Shown piece after piece: positions 16,669 through 25,937 of a stretch of 49,779 bases of DNA (within the stretch, counting starts at the first letter, position 1; the number at the start of each line of letters is the position of its first letter). The position numbers were made by a program, and so were the translations under genes. The notes beneath the pieces are model-generated. The model was given only the letters and a program-made list of their open reading frames with translations. It was not told the DNA's origin and searched no databases. This stretch comes from Bacteroidia bacterium (GTDB taxonomy: Bacteria; Bacteroidota; Bacteroidia; AKYH767-A; OLB10): assembly GCA_016788065.1 (NCBI GenBank), contig JAEUTI010000021.1:1-49779 (forward strand), in the 5' to 3' direction.

Positions 16669-18327
16669 ATGAGTTCATTAAAGAAAGATTCCTGGGGTTC
16701 CCGGGTAGGATTGATCCTGGCGATGGCGGGAAACGCTGTCGGTTTAGGGAATTTCCTGCGATTTCCGGTTCAGGCAGTTGAAAATGGTGGTGGTGCTTTT
16801 ATCATCCCCTACCTGGTTTGTTTCCTTTTGATGGGAATACCACTTTTGTGGATTGAATGGTCGACCGGCCGTTTGGGTGGAAAGCATGGACACCACTCCA
16901 CTCCCTTTATCCTTGATACCATGGATAAGCGAAAATTCTGGAAGTACCTGGGTGTATTCGGAATTTTCACCAACATTGCAGTTGCGGCATATTACTGTTA
17001 CATCGAGAGCTGGACAATGGCTTATGTATATCATTCCATTGCAGGAACATTCGACAGCATGAAGCAATCGGAAGTAGCTGCATTTTTCGGAAGCTACATT
17101 GATATTGGTCATTCAACAACCGGAATTCCTTACGAAGCCATAATATTTTACATTCTTTGTTTGTTACTGAACACTTTCATATTGTCTCGTGGATTAGCTG
17201 GAGTTGAAAAGGCCGCAAAAATTGGTATGCCATTGCTTATCATCTTTGGAATCTTTCTGGCATTTAAAGGTCTCACACTTGGAACATCAGGTGCTACGGC
17301 AGAACATCCGGATGCAAATGCATTTGAAGGATTGAACTTTTTATGGACACCACAATATGATTCATTAACTAATCCAAAAGTGTGGTTAGCAGCTGCCGGG
17401 CAGATATTTTTTACGCTATCGGTAGGAATGGGAACTATTCAATGTTATGCCTCTTACGTTCGTTCTAAAGATGATATTGCTTTGAATGCTGTGTCAGCAG
17501 GATTCATGAATGAATTTGTGGAAGTGGTATTAGGAAGTTTAATTGTTATTCCAATTGCTGCAGGATATTTAGGTGTTGACTGGTTAAAAGAAAATGCAGG
17601 ATTCGGAATGGCATTTCAAACCATGCCTTACCTTTTTGAACAATGGGGACCTGCTTTATCGGTTATTGCCGGAGTAATGTGGTTCGGATTGTTATTCTTT
17701 GCAGGAATTACATCGTCACTTGCCATGGGTACACCATGGATGGGCTTTATGCGTGATGAATTTAAATGGGATCAAAATAAAGGAGCCTGGTCGTTTGGAT
17801 TGATCACTCTTATTATGGGATTACCTACTGTTATTTATTTCCAGCAGGGTGTTTTTGACGAGTATGATTATTGGGCCGGTACTGTTTCATTAGTTGTATT
17901 TGCACTTGCTGAAACTATTTTGTTTGCCTGGATTTTTGGCATGAATAAAGGATGGAAAGAAATTAATCAGGGTGGTGACATAAAAATTCCTTCCGTTTAC
18001 CGGTTTATTATAAAATGGGTAACACCATTGTTATTGTTATTTGTATTTATTGGCTCCCTAGTTACACCATTAAACAACGACTGGATAGGAGCAATTCAAA
18101 ATGGCTGGGTACTCGATAATTCATCTATTATAAAACAACTCACTAATGCGGGATTAAAAGAACAAATTGCTGCTGCTACTGATCCTGCTGTTATTAAAAC
18201 ACTAGAAGAAAAACTTCATTATTCACTCATAGCACGATTTATGCTAGTGGCACTATTTGCAGGAATTTCATGGTTGGTTTATGTTGCCTATCAAAAACGA
18301 ATTAAAGAAGGGAGAATAAAATTATGA
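16669..18327 (+). CDS. Sodium-dependent neurotransmitter:sodium symporter (NSS) family transporter
   Basis: This 552-residue protein has 12 predicted membrane helices. Helix 1 carries the NSS signature AMAGNAVGLGNFLRFP with the unwound GNAVGLGN centre that binds Na+ and substrate, followed by GGGAFIIPYL and the helix 2 segment GIPLLWIEWSTGR. Helix 6 shows FFTLSVGMGTIQCYASY. Bacterial members carry amino acids such as methionine, alanine or tyrosine. The overlapping small subunit gene that follows suggests the MetP-type methionine/alanine subfamily, but the substrate itself is inferred. Its stop codon overlaps the small gene by four bases (ATGA). Confidence 0.93.
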   Translation: MSSLKKDSWGSRVGLILAMAGNAVGLGNFLRFPVQAVENGGGAFIIPYLVCFLLMGIPLLWIEWSTGRLGGKHGHHSTPFILDTMDKRKFWKYLGVFGIFTNIAVAAYYCYIESWTMAYVYHSIAGTFDSMKQSEVAAFFGSYIDIGHSTTGIPYEAIIFYILCLLLNTFILSRGLAGVEKAAKIGMPLLIIFGIFLAFKGLTLGTSGATAEHPDANAFEGLNFLWTPQYDSLTNPKVWLAAAGQIFFTLSVGMGTIQCYASYVRSKDDIALNAVSAGFMNEFVEVVLGSLIVIPIAAGYLGVDWLKENAGFGMAFQTMPYLFEQWGPALSVIAGVMWFGLLFFAGITSSLAMGTPWMGFMRDEFKWDQNKGAWSFGLITLIMGLPTVIYFQQGVFDEYDYWAGTVSLVVFALAETILFAWIFGMNKGWKEINQGGDIKIPSVYRFIIKWVTPLLLLFVFIGSLVTPLNNDWIGAIQNGWVLDNSSIIKQLTNAGLKEQIAAATDPAVIKTLEEKLHYSLIARFMLVALFAGISWLVYVAYQKRIKEGRIKL

Positions 18328-18467
18328 ATTCATCAGCACTAACTCTGATGGTAGTTACTATGTTAACAGTAACATCCATTACACTTTATTTCTTCTGGCT
18401 GGTATTAAAAACTCCACCAAAACAAGAGCCCGATTCTTATGTCGATAACGATGACGAATTGCGTTAA
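18324..18467 (+). CDS. Small subunit of NSS transporter, MetS-like (47 residues)
   Basis: The ATG at 18324 overlaps the transporter stop codon as ATGA. The reading frame encodes 47 residues with one transmembrane helix (about residues 6-28, TLMVVTMLTVTSITLYFFWL), a short basic/Pro linker (KTPPKQEP) and an acidic tail (DNDDELR). This is the layout of MetS, the small partner needed by MetP in methionine and alanine uptake in Corynebacterium. The gene is short enough to be missed by ordinary ORF length cut-offs. Its stop codon sits in the loop of a 13-bp hairpin. I am confident that it is a gene and fairly confident of the family. Confidence 0.8.
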   Translation: MNSSALTLMVVTMLTVTSITLYFFWLVLKTPPKQEPDSYVDNDDELR

Positions 18468-18480
18468 ACGCAATTCGTCA
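18452..18480 (+). terminator. Terminator whose loop contains the small-subunit stop codon
   Basis: A perfect 13-bp inverted repeat (18452-18464 with 18468-18480, core TGACGAATTGCG) has a three-base loop that is part of the TAA stop codon. It is followed by TTTAAACTTTT. The 3' coding end and the terminator stem are the same bases. Confidence 0.75.
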
Positions 18481-18517
18481 TTTAAACTTTTCACTTTTAC
18501 TTTTCAATATTTTTCTT

Positions 18518-19435
18518 ATGATTTTTCAAAAATTAAAATCCTTTATACGGGATTATTTTACTCTTACCACCCGTGAAAGAAATGGTGGTTTAGCACTGAT
18601 GTTTATCATTCTTGTGCAAATTGGTTTTTTAGCCTGGTACAATTACTTCAAAGAACCAGATACATCCATCTTGGAAAAGCACCAATTGGTTATCATGCAG
18701 GCTGAAGAAAAATTAGCTCATCAGCAACAACAGAAAAAAGATGCATTGGATAAAAAATTCGCCGGCAACTATGAACCTGTTCCAATAAAACCTGAAAGGC
18801 TTTTTGATTTTGATCCCAACACAATTACCGATGCGGAGTGGCAAGCATTAGGTTTGTCGGAAAAGCAAACCCGCATTGTCAGAAACTATCTGAACAAAGG
18901 AGGCAAATTCCGAAAAAAAGAAGATGTTGCATCGATTTACGGAATTCAACCTGCATTGTATGAACGGCTTGAGCCGCACATCAAAATTAATACTCCGGAA
19001 AAATTATCGAATCCAATTTCATTTGAAAAGAAAACTCATCCTGCCAAAGCCAAAATAGATTTGAATACGGCAGATACTACATTGCTTTGTGAATTACCAA
19101 TGGTTGGACCGGGAAGAGCCCGTATGATTTACAAATACAGAGAAGCTTTAGGTGGTTTTCATCGTAAGGAACAACTGCTTGAAGTCTTCACAATCGATAG
19201 TGCAACGTATGAAGCAATAAATAAATCTTCTGTTATATCAGTCACAGCACTCCGAAAATTAAACCTCAATCAGGATACTTTGAAGCATCCATACCTTACA
19301 AAATCCATAGCAAATGCCATAGTTTCGTATCGGAGGCAACATGGTAATTTTTCGAAACCGGAAGATGTCAGGAAAGTATTACTAATTGATAATCAACTTT
19401 ATAACAAACTTGCTCCTTACCTGACAATTGAATAA
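18518..19435 (+). CDS. Membrane-anchored helix-hairpin-helix protein (ComEA-like)
   Basis: This 305-residue protein has an N-terminal anchor: basic TTRERNGG, then a helix at about residues 26-42 ([17 protein letters not shown]). After a coiled linker come repeated helix-hairpin-helix units: [20 protein letters not shown] with [33 protein letters not shown] with [15 protein letters not shown], and [20 protein letters not shown] with YRRQHGNF. These modules bind DNA in ComEA-type competence proteins; in Bacteroidota they are common and rarely characterised. Whether it acts in DNA uptake here is inference. It is 50 bases downstream of the small transporter subunit, beyond that gene's terminator, and the acyl-CoA dehydrogenase promoter overlaps its stop codon. 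Confidence 0.8.
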   Translation: MIFQKLKSFIRDYFTLTTRERNGGLALMFIILVQIGFLAWYNYFKEPDTSILEKHQLVIMQAEEKLAHQQQQKKDALDKKFAGNYEPVPIKPERLFDFDPNTITDAEWQALGLSEKQTRIVRNYLNKGGKFRKKEDVASIYGIQPALYERLEPHIKINTPEKLSNPISFEKKTHPAKAKIDLNTADTTLLCELPMVGPGRARMIYKYREALGGFHRKEQLLEVFTIDSATYEAINKSSVISVTALRKLNLNQDTLKHPYLTKSIANAIVSYRRQHGNFSKPEDVRKVLLIDNQLYNKLAPYLTIE

Positions 19436-19440
19436 TTTTG
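19433..19440 (+). promoter_or_regulatory. -7 element of the acyl-CoA dehydrogenase gene
   Basis: TAATTTTG (19433-19440) matches TAnnTTTG exactly, and its first three bases are the stop codon of the preceding gene. It places transcription start near 19444, so translation must begin at the ATG at 19480 rather than the TTG at 19438. Confidence 0.5.
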
Positions 19441-19479
19441 CAACTTAGAAAAACCTATTTAAAGCACTATTCAGCCCTT

Positions 19480-20619
19480 ATGGAATTTACCAGGAACGAA
19501 AATCAGGAGTTAATTGCACAAACGATTAAAAATTTTGGTGACAAACATATTCGTCCCCGATTAATGGAATGGGATGAATCGCAGGAATTTCCAATTGAGG
19601 TTTTCAAGCAATTAGGTGAACTTGGTTTGATGGGTGTAATAGTACCTGCGGAATATGGTGGATCGGGATTCGGATATTTTGAATATGTAACAGCAATCTC
19701 TGAGCTGGCAAGAATTTGTGGTTCTATCGGATTATCGATGGCAGCACATAATTCACTTTGTACCGGTCACATTCTGGCTTTTGGAAATGAAGCTCAAAAG
19801 AAAAAATACTTACCAAAACTTGCTACTGCAGAATTCATCGGTGCATGGGGTTTGACTGAAGCGAACACCGGAAGTGATGCGATGCGCATGCAATGTGTTG
19901 CGAAAAAAGACGGTGATCATTGGGTTATTAACGGAAGCAAAAACTGGATTACCCATGGTATTACAGGTGATGTGGCTGTTGTATTGGCTCGCACAGGTGA
20001 GTTACTTGACTCGAGAGGAATTACTGCTTTTGTGGTAGAAAGAGGAACGCCAGGTTTTCGTGGGGGTAAGAAAGAAAATAAATTAGGAATGCGTGCTTCT
20101 GAAACTGCAGAAATGATTTTCGAAGATTGCAGGGTACATCAGGATCAGGTATTGGGAGAAGTTGGTGATGGATTTGTGCAAGCCATGAAAGTTTTAGATG
20201 GTGGTCGTATATCGATTGCAGCCTTATCACTTGGTATTGCAAAAGGTGCGTTTGATGCTGCTCTGAAATATTCTCAGGAACGCGAACAATTTGGAAAACC
20301 TATTTCGAGTTTTCAGGCTATATCTTTCAAATTAGCCGATATGGCCACGCAAATTGAAGCAGCCGAATTATTGACTTTTCAAGCTGCTGATCTCAAAAAC
20401 CGCGGACAGAAAGTAACACGCGAGTCGGCATTTGCCAAGTATTATGCATCTGAAGTTTGTGTTAGGGTTGCTACCGAAGCCGTTCAGATTTTCGGCGGTT
20501 ACGGATACACCAAAGATTTTCCTGTTGAGAAATTCTATCGTGATTCTAAGTTATGCACTATTGGTGAAGGAACATCTGAAATTCAGAAACTCGTTATTGC
20601 GCGAGAACTGCTTAAGTAA
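19480..20619 (+). CDS. Acyl-CoA dehydrogenase, short-chain type
   Basis: This 379-residue FAD enzyme removes two hydrogens from an acyl-CoA, giving the trans-2-enoyl-CoA. Landmarks are [13 protein letters not shown] and [13 protein letters not shown] (FAD and substrate contacts), [56 protein letters not shown], and [11 protein letters not shown], whose Glu is the catalytic base in the short-chain and branched-chain subfamilies. The start is the ATG at 19480 (MEFTRNENQ), because the -7 promoter element lies inside the longer reading from 19438. It converges with the radical SAM gene at 20657; no hairpin lies in the 37-base gap. Confidence 0.93.
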   Translation: MEFTRNENQELIAQTIKNFGDKHIRPRLMEWDESQEFPIEVFKQLGELGLMGVIVPAEYGGSGFGYFEYVTAISELARICGSIGLSMAAHNSLCTGHILAFGNEAQKKKYLPKLATAEFIGAWGLTEANTGSDAMRMQCVAKKDGDHWVINGSKNWITHGITGDVAVVLARTGELLDSRGITAFVVERGTPGFRGGKKENKLGMRASETAEMIFEDCRVHQDQVLGEVGDGFVQAMKVLDGGRISIAALSLGIAKGAFDAALKYSQEREQFGKPISSFQAISFKLADMATQIEAAELLTFQAADLKNRGQKVTRESAFAKYYASEVCVRVATEAVQIFGGYGYTKDFPVEKFYRDSKLCTIGEGTSEIQKLVIARELLK

Positions 20620-20656
20620 AAAGCAAATTCAAAAATTTACAGATTTTTTTATTGAA

Positions 20657-22192
20657 TTAAAATCCCTCCCATTCCGGTTGTCGGTATTTTAACCAGAATT
20701 TCTGAAGCAACTTTATTTCTACAGGGAATTTATTCCATCCTGAATGGTAACGCCATGAGCTTACGGCACTAATCGTTTTTCGTTGGGTAGGGGAAAGTTT
20801 CGTATCTGAAACTGTAGGAAAATGACCATTCAATACTGTTTCAAAATTTCGAATTTTATCGATCATGTATGGCTTGAGCCATGGAGTCAGTGGATTTCGT
20901 CGCAGATCAAAATTTTCCCAGGTAGGATTTAACCAATCTTTTAAAGTCTCCGGAAAAGAAAATCCAGCTCGTTTGGCCTCTTCGTACATTGCACTTCCTT
21001 CGGTAGGAACCGGACTATAAACATAAATTATTATTTCCGTGTCGGGGTTTACCTCTTTTACTTTTTTGATAAACAAAATATCTTCATCAATTCGTTTGTT
21101 TACTTCTTCTTCAGTTGAGGCAGGTGTTCCAAGCACAAAGGAATATTCGGGAATGATTCCAAACTTGCGGAGACGTGCAGCAAATTCCAGAATCTGAGCC
21201 CCCGTTTGCGTTCCACCTTTATCCATTTCTTTCAGAATTGCATCATTACCGGTTTCAGCACCAAAAAAAATCATGTTACAACCGGAAGCTTTCATCAGTG
21301 ATAATGTGTCATCCGAATACTTCCAAAGTGTGTCAATTCTGCCTTCACCCCACCAAACCATATTCTCGTGCAACATTAATTTCGAAAAAGCTTCGGTACG
21401 TTTTTCTGAAACAAAAAAATTATTGTCGTGGAACTCTATAGCATCTCCGCCATAGGTATTTTTAAGAAACTTGATATCCTTGTATATAAGTTCTGCCGAT
21501 TTCCCTTTCCATCTGGCATTGTAAATGGGTACTACAGCACAAAACGAACATGTAAACGGACAACCAAAACTGGAATGATATGCAATTGTTTTTTTTCCAA
21601 GATAAGTTTTACCTAAGTACTTATGAATCGGATAAAATTCATTCAATTTCTCATAGGGTAATGCAGGTAATGAATCCTGATCGTAGATTTCATCTTTACC
21701 CGTAACAATTACTTTACCAGCAGCATCCTTAAATATTAAATTATTTATAGATGCAGGATTGCTACCATCTTCAATTGCATTCAACAAAGCAGGAAAGGAT
21801 TTATCACCTGGTCCGTTAATTATATAATCGACTACACCTGAATTAATAGCTACTTTATATTGGTTAGTTGCAAAATAACCTCCCCAGATTATTTTCACTG
21901 AAGGGAATTCTTCCCGAATGCGATAAGTATAAGGAATTGCCTGCTTCAACTGAGGACCGGGCATTACCGTACAACCGAAATAAGCAAACCTGCCTTCTTT
22001 CAGATACATTTCAATCTTGGTCCAAGGATCCTGTTCCAGATTACCATCAACAATAACAAACTCGCGAACCCCATTGATTGAAGCAGCTACCTGCAACACC
22101 GAATTCGGAATTCTTGGTTTATAATGGTTGCTTCTGGGGTTAAAAAGCAACACCGCGCCATTATAAGTATCTGATTTTAAGTTATTTGTCAT
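20657..22192 (-). CDS. B12-binding-domain radical SAM enzyme
   Basis: This 511-residue protein has an N-terminal Rossmann-like region (residues 10-150: AVLLFNPRSN, FAYFGCTVMPGP, IIWGGYFATN) of the cobalamin-binding type, without a DxHxxG motif. The central radical SAM domain has Cys211, Cys215 and Cys218 (CPFTCSFC), the ligands of the 4Fe-4S cluster, and later MIFFGAETGND and FVLGTPAST. This is class B radical SAM architecture; such enzymes methylate or rearrange unactivated carbons in cofactors, lipids or antibiotics. The C-terminal 110 residues are Trp- and aromatic-rich. The substrate cannot be told. The start is the ATG at 22192; the longer reading to 22234 adds 14 hydrophobic residues. 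It stands alone, divergent from the marR-like gene. Confidence 0.85.
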   Translation of the reverse strand: MTNNLKSDTYNGAVLLFNPRSNHYKPRIPNSVLQVAASINGVREFVIVDGNLEQDPWTKIEMYLKEGRFAYFGCTVMPGPQLKQAIPYTYRIREEFPSVKIIWGGYFATNQYKVAINSGVVDYIINGPGDKSFPALLNAIEDGSNPASINNLIFKDAAGKVIVTGKDEIYDQDSLPALPYEKLNEFYPIHKYLGKTYLGKKTIAYHSSFGCPFTCSFCAVVPIYNARWKGKSAELIYKDIKFLKNTYGGDAIEFHDNNFFVSEKRTEAFSKLMLHENMVWWGEGRIDTLWKYSDDTLSLMKASGCNMIFFGAETGNDAILKEMDKGGTQTGAQILEFAARLRKFGIIPEYSFVLGTPASTEEEVNKRIDEDILFIKKVKEVNPDTEIIIYVYSPVPTEGSAMYEEAKRAGFSFPETLKDWLNPTWENFDLRRNPLTPWLKPYMIDKIRNFETVLNGHFPTVSDTKLSPTQRKTISAVSSWRYHSGWNKFPVEIKLLQKFWLKYRQPEWEGF

Positions 22193-22267
22193 TTGGGTTA
22201 GGATTATGCTAATATACGATAAAAAGCTTTGCATAGCAATTATATGTCACTACATCTAATTTTACCC

Positions 22268-22275
22268 TATCTTTG
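22268..22275 (+). promoter_or_regulatory. -7 element of the marR-like operon
   Basis: TATCTTTG (22268-22275) matches the TAnnTTTG consensus exactly, 23 bases before the ATG at 22299. No clear -33 element is seen at the normal spacing. Confidence 0.55.
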
Positions 22276-22298
22276 CAAAGCAATTAATATTGCGGACC

Positions 22299-22751
22299 AT
22301 GGAAATTGAAAAAGAAATTAAACAGAATCTGAAATTCAGTTCAGAATATCAAAAAGTGGCAGTAAACATATTATACACCGCATCGTGGTTGAGTACACAT
22401 CACGCCAATGCCTTAAAGCCATTTGGATTAACACCGCAGCAATTTAATCTCTTAAGAATTTTAAGAGGACAACATCCACAGCCGGCAACCATCAACTTAT
22501 TAATAGATCGGATGATTGATAAGAGCAGCAATGCATCGAGACTGGTTGATCGTTTGCTTGAAAAAGAATTTGTTTCAAGATGTGTGAGTGAAGCGGATAA
22601 GAGGGCGGTGAATGTTACCATTACGGAGAGAGGATTAAATGTTTTAACTCAGATTGATAAGAAGTCAGAATCACTGGAACTACCATTACGAAATATCAGT
22701 GAGGAAGAAGCCATTCAATTGAATCAACTGTTAGATAAATTACGGGGCTGA
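22299..22751 (+). CDS. MarR-family transcriptional regulator
   Basis: This 150-residue winged-helix protein has the MarR layout: a dimerisation helix (YQKVAVNILYTASWLSTHHA), a recognition region (LTPQQFNLLRILRG, then DKSSNASRLVDRLLEKEFV) and the wing DKRAVNVTITERGL, which carries the conserved DRR-like pattern. It starts at the ATG at 22299 (MEIEKEI). The FMN-reductase gene begins three bases after its stop codon, so the two form a small operon. MarR and NADPH-FMN reductase pairs often respond to quinones or other oxidants; control of its own operon is likely but inferred. Confidence 0.88.
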   Translation: MEIEKEIKQNLKFSSEYQKVAVNILYTASWLSTHHANALKPFGLTPQQFNLLRILRGQHPQPATINLLIDRMIDKSSNASRLVDRLLEKEFVSRCVSEADKRAVNVTITERGLNVLTQIDKKSESLELPLRNISEEEAIQLNQLLDKLRG

Positions 22752-22754
22752 AAA

Positions 22755-23279
22755 ATGATCACAATTATATCGGGCACGAATAAAAAGAACAGTTTGTCGA
22801 GGGTAGTTGCCTCCTTGTATTACTCACGTTTACGATCAATGAATATCAACACCAGGTTTCTGGCTTTGGATGATATTCCTTATGATTTCGTAACTGATAC
22901 CATGTACGATAAAAAATCACCATCCATAATTAAACTTCAGGAGCAGGTTTTCAATCCCACACAAAAATTTGTATTTGTTTTACCTGAATACAATGGAAGT
23001 ATACCAGGAGTATTAAAGCTTTTGATTGATGCCTTGGATGTGAGACAGGCATTCGAAGGAAAAAAGGCAGCACTGACCGGAGTTGCAACAGGTCGTGCAG
23101 GCAATCTACGGGGGCTCGATCATATGGCATCGATACTAATTCACATGCGCGTTACCGTTATGCCCTACATGTTACCCATTTCAAGGGTGAAAGATGAACT
23201 CGATATCAAGGGAGAATTAAATAATCCGGCTACCGAGAAAGTGGTGCATGCTCATGTGAAAAGTATTCTGGAATTCTGA
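22755..23279 (+). CDS. NADPH-dependent FMN reductase family protein
   Basis: This 174-residue flavodoxin-like protein shows the family landmarks: an N-terminal phosphate-binding loop GTNKKNSLSR (residues 7-16), FVLPEYNGSIPGVLKLLIDAL in the middle (the conserved PEYN contact with flavin), and ALTGVATGRAGNLRG after the substrate region. Members reduce FMN, quinones or azo and nitro compounds with NADPH. It follows the marR-like gene by three bases. Its stop codon abuts the stop codon of the glycosyltransferase gene on the other strand, with no space for a terminator. Confidence 0.85.
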   Translation: MITIISGTNKKNSLSRVVASLYYSRLRSMNINTRFLALDDIPYDFVTDTMYDKKSPSIIKLQEQVFNPTQKFVFVLPEYNGSIPGVLKLLIDALDVRQAFEGKKAALTGVATGRAGNLRGLDHMASILIHMRVTVMPYMLPISRVKDELDIKGELNNPATEKVVHAHVKSILEF

Positions 23280-24338
23280 TTATATTTTTTTATATACCTC
23301 AATCACGGCTTTTGCAGTATCACTGACTCGAACCACTGGAACAGGTTTGTATTCTTGTTTATAAGAAAGTAAAGATTTCAATGCATTTCGCATAGCCTCT
23401 TCTGATTCGCATGCATAGGCACCAACAATATTCGGCAAATAACCTGTTTTAAAACTAACAACTTTCATACCGGCAGCAAGTGCTTCCAGGAAAACATAAC
23501 CTGCAGACTCAAACAATGACGGGTGTAATAAAATTTTGCTGTGAGTCATTAAATGAAGAACATCCGGTCGTGATAAACGTCCTTCCAGCAACAAACTTTT
23601 TTCGAGATGTTTATCTGCTATCAGTTTTTCTAACATACCAAACTGTGGACCTTCGCCAATAATTCTACCAGACAAGGCTGGGTAAATCTGTTTCAATTCG
23701 GCAAAAATCTTTACAAACAATTCATAATTCTTGAGAGGGATGAGAGATCCAACACCAAGGATATCGGTATGTCTTTCATCATTAAGATTTAAATTTCGAA
23801 AATCATCGGCATTAATTCCATTAGGAATAACTTTAACATTTGTTATGTTGAAATGGGAAGTCAGTTTTTCTGCTGCAAAATCAGAGACAGCAATAATATT
23901 CAGCGACTTTGGCTTAATATACTTCATGTACTTATTAGAAGGCAAAACATCCTGACCCATTGCGTGACAAACTAGTTTAGCTCCGGATAACTTTGAAATC
24001 CATTTTCCTACCAGCGTACATTCATTCAACCAAAAAGCATGTACAATATCGATTGGAGTCTGGTGGTGCAACTTTCTGAGGAACTTCATAACCGACAACC
24101 AGGTTTCCCATTTGCCGGGAAACTTTTTATTGGAACCACCGGCCGACCAGCATGGGATTCCATGCCAAGTATAGCTTCCAGGATTAAACGGGTATTGAAA
24201 AGAAACAATTTGTAAATTAACTGCATCACAGTGCTGTTGATGCAATTCCAGAATCAGCGACTGCAGAGGTGGTATACAAGTAGTATCCTCTTCAGAAATC
24301 GGGAATCCCGGCGTTAATATCACTACATTCTTTTTCAT
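23280..24338 (-). CDS. Glycosyltransferase family 4 protein
   Basis: This 352-residue protein has the GT-B fold of family 4. The N-terminal domain has IVHAFWLNECTLVGKW and the linker VIPNGINADDF. The C-terminal domain has DILGVGSLIPLKNYELFVKIF, GRIIGEGPQFGMLEKL, LEGRLSRPDVLHLM and ILLHPSLFESAGYVFLEALAAGMKVV, the last with the conserved Glu of the nucleotide-sugar E-x7-E motif. It transfers a sugar to a growing polysaccharide or glycolipid in the cytoplasm. It lies downstream of the O-antigen ligase and Wzz-like genes on the same strand, 135 bases away, so it belongs to the same polysaccharide group. Confidence 0.88.
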   Translation of the reverse strand: MKKNVVILTPGFPISEEDTTCIPPLQSLILELHQQHCDAVNLQIVSFQYPFNPGSYTWHGIPCWSAGGSNKKFPGKWETWLSVMKFLRKLHHQTPIDIVHAFWLNECTLVGKWISKLSGAKLVCHAMGQDVLPSNKYMKYIKPKSLNIIAVSDFAAEKLTSHFNITNVKVIPNGINADDFRNLNLNDERHTDILGVGSLIPLKNYELFVKIFAELKQIYPALSGRIIGEGPQFGMLEKLIADKHLEKSLLLEGRLSRPDVLHLMTHSKILLHPSLFESAGYVFLEALAAGMKVVSFKTGYLPNIVGAYACESEEAMRNALKSLLSYKQEYKPVPVVRVSDTAKAVIEVYKKI

Positions 24339-24473
24339 AATCAGTTGATCCGTAGTTTCAAAACAACATATGGATCAAATTCAACAGATAGCTAAAGATA
24401 CAAAAGAACCAATTAAAATACCATGCATTAAACAACGAAATAGCTGAAATAAATTGGGAATATCACAATTCTT

Positions 24474-25937
24474 CTATTTCTGCATGGACTTAGCATTCAA
24501 AAGAGTTTCGGAAGGCCCGGAAAAGCAAGCCATAAAAAATGCTGCAGGCAGGTAAAAAAGAGCTGCAATTTTATCGGTGTCAAGGAAATTATTGAACAAA
24601 CTATGCACAGTGAGTGAAGTAAATCCGATTAGCATTGCATATGCCATTGGCCTTTTAAGAACATGGATAACATGGAAGGCGCGTCGATAGGTGAGCAATA
24701 TCAATATTAGAAATGAAATAGCTGCAAAAATTCCTGATTCAGAAAGTATAAGTAAATATTCATTGTGGGCGGTACCTCCTCTTCCCTTTCTTATATTATA
24801 GGGATTACTAACAGAAATTTGGGTCATCTCATATTCCCGTTGAAACGGAAAATACACAAACTGATAAGTGCCGGGGCCAAAACCGGTTAATGGCTTTTCT
24901 TCAAACATGCGCCAGGCACATAACCACCTGTTCAAACGTTCAGCATTACTTTCATCGTTTGAAATACTGACCACCGAAATAGTTTGATCTTCCAAAGTAG
25001 CATTTCTGGCATTGGAATCGGCCTTTATAGATTTAGCGGAATAAAGGAGGCTATCAGAATTAAATAATATCAATACGAAGGCAGTTCCAATCAGTAAAAT
25101 AAAATATTTGAAGTTTAATCCGAATCTTACAAATGCAGCTAACAGCAAAGCAATCACAAAACTCAACAATGCAGCGCGAGATGAGGAAACCATAAGGGCT
25201 ATGATCAGTGCCAGACCAAGAATCCAATACACCCATGCACTTTTACCGTTATAATTGGTTGATATAAAAACGAAAGGAATAACAAAAACTAAAAAGGCGC
25301 TGTAAATAGTATGATCTCTGAAAAATGGTTCAGTTACATAATTGGCAATTCCCTTTGCAAAATCAAATTGTGCGTGGGAAATAAAAATAATCACAGCAAC
25401 AATTGCAAGTGTAAAAAACAATCCATTAAACAAATGTGTTGGCTGAACAGACTTCCTAAAGAAAAGGAATCCGCCACCTAGAAATGCTATAGCATAGATA
25501 CTTTTTATTATAAATGCCTTCACAGAAACCATAAACATTTCAGAGAACAAAACCGTAGCAGCAGTTGCAATTAGAAAAAAAACAAGCCACCAGATTTCAG
25601 CTTTATCAAATAAACTGCTAAAATCACCAGGTCTCCTTATCCAATGAATGAAAACCCCGAAAGCAACAGATGCCACAATAATTTCAGAGGGAAATTGCAA
25701 GGTAGTCTCTCCGGAAATAGGAAGCAAAACTGAAACAGGCAAAGAAAACAACAACAATGGGTAGACTTTTTCAAAACCAGTATAAGAAATCAATATTCCG
25801 GCACTCACAATAAACATAAATGCCATAAAAAAAATGAAATAGCCCGGATACTTCCATAAAACAAAAGTTGTGATTACCAGAAATATGGCAGCTAAAAAAT
25901 GTAGACTGTATTGTTTTACCGAGACCATCATGGTCAT
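24474..25937 (-). CDS. O-antigen ligase / polymerase family membrane protein
   Basis: This 487-residue protein has about 12 predicted membrane helices and the hallmark large periplasmic loop, in which GPGTYQFVYFPFQREYEM and TAHNEYLLILSESG resemble the conserved O-antigen ligase loop (HNEYL pattern). It would join or polymerise polysaccharide units on the periplasmic face of the inner membrane. The ATG at 25937 overlaps the TGA of the Wzz-like gene by four bases, so the two are translationally coupled. Whether it is a WaaL ligase or a Wzy polymerase cannot be decided; pairing with a Wzz chain-length protein favours Wzy-like use. Confidence 0.85.
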   Translation of the reverse strand: MTMMVSVKQYSLHFLAAIFLVITTFVLWKYPGYFIFFMAFMFIVSAGILISYTGFEKVYPLLLFSLPVSVLLPISGETTLQFPSEIIVASVAFGVFIHWIRRPGDFSSLFDKAEIWWLVFFLIATAATVLFSEMFMVSVKAFIIKSIYAIAFLGGGFLFFRKSVQPTHLFNGLFFTLAIVAVIIFISHAQFDFAKGIANYVTEPFFRDHTIYSAFLVFVIPFVFISTNYNGKSAWVYWILGLALIIALMVSSSRAALLSFVIALLLAAFVRFGLNFKYFILLIGTAFVLILFNSDSLLYSAKSIKADSNARNATLEDQTISVVSISNDESNAERLNRWLCAWRMFEEKPLTGFGPGTYQFVYFPFQREYEMTQISVSNPYNIRKGRGGTAHNEYLLILSESGIFAAISFLILILLTYRRAFHVIHVLKRPMAYAMLIGFTSLTVHSLFNNFLDTDKIAALFYLPAAFFMACFSGPSETLLNAKSMQK

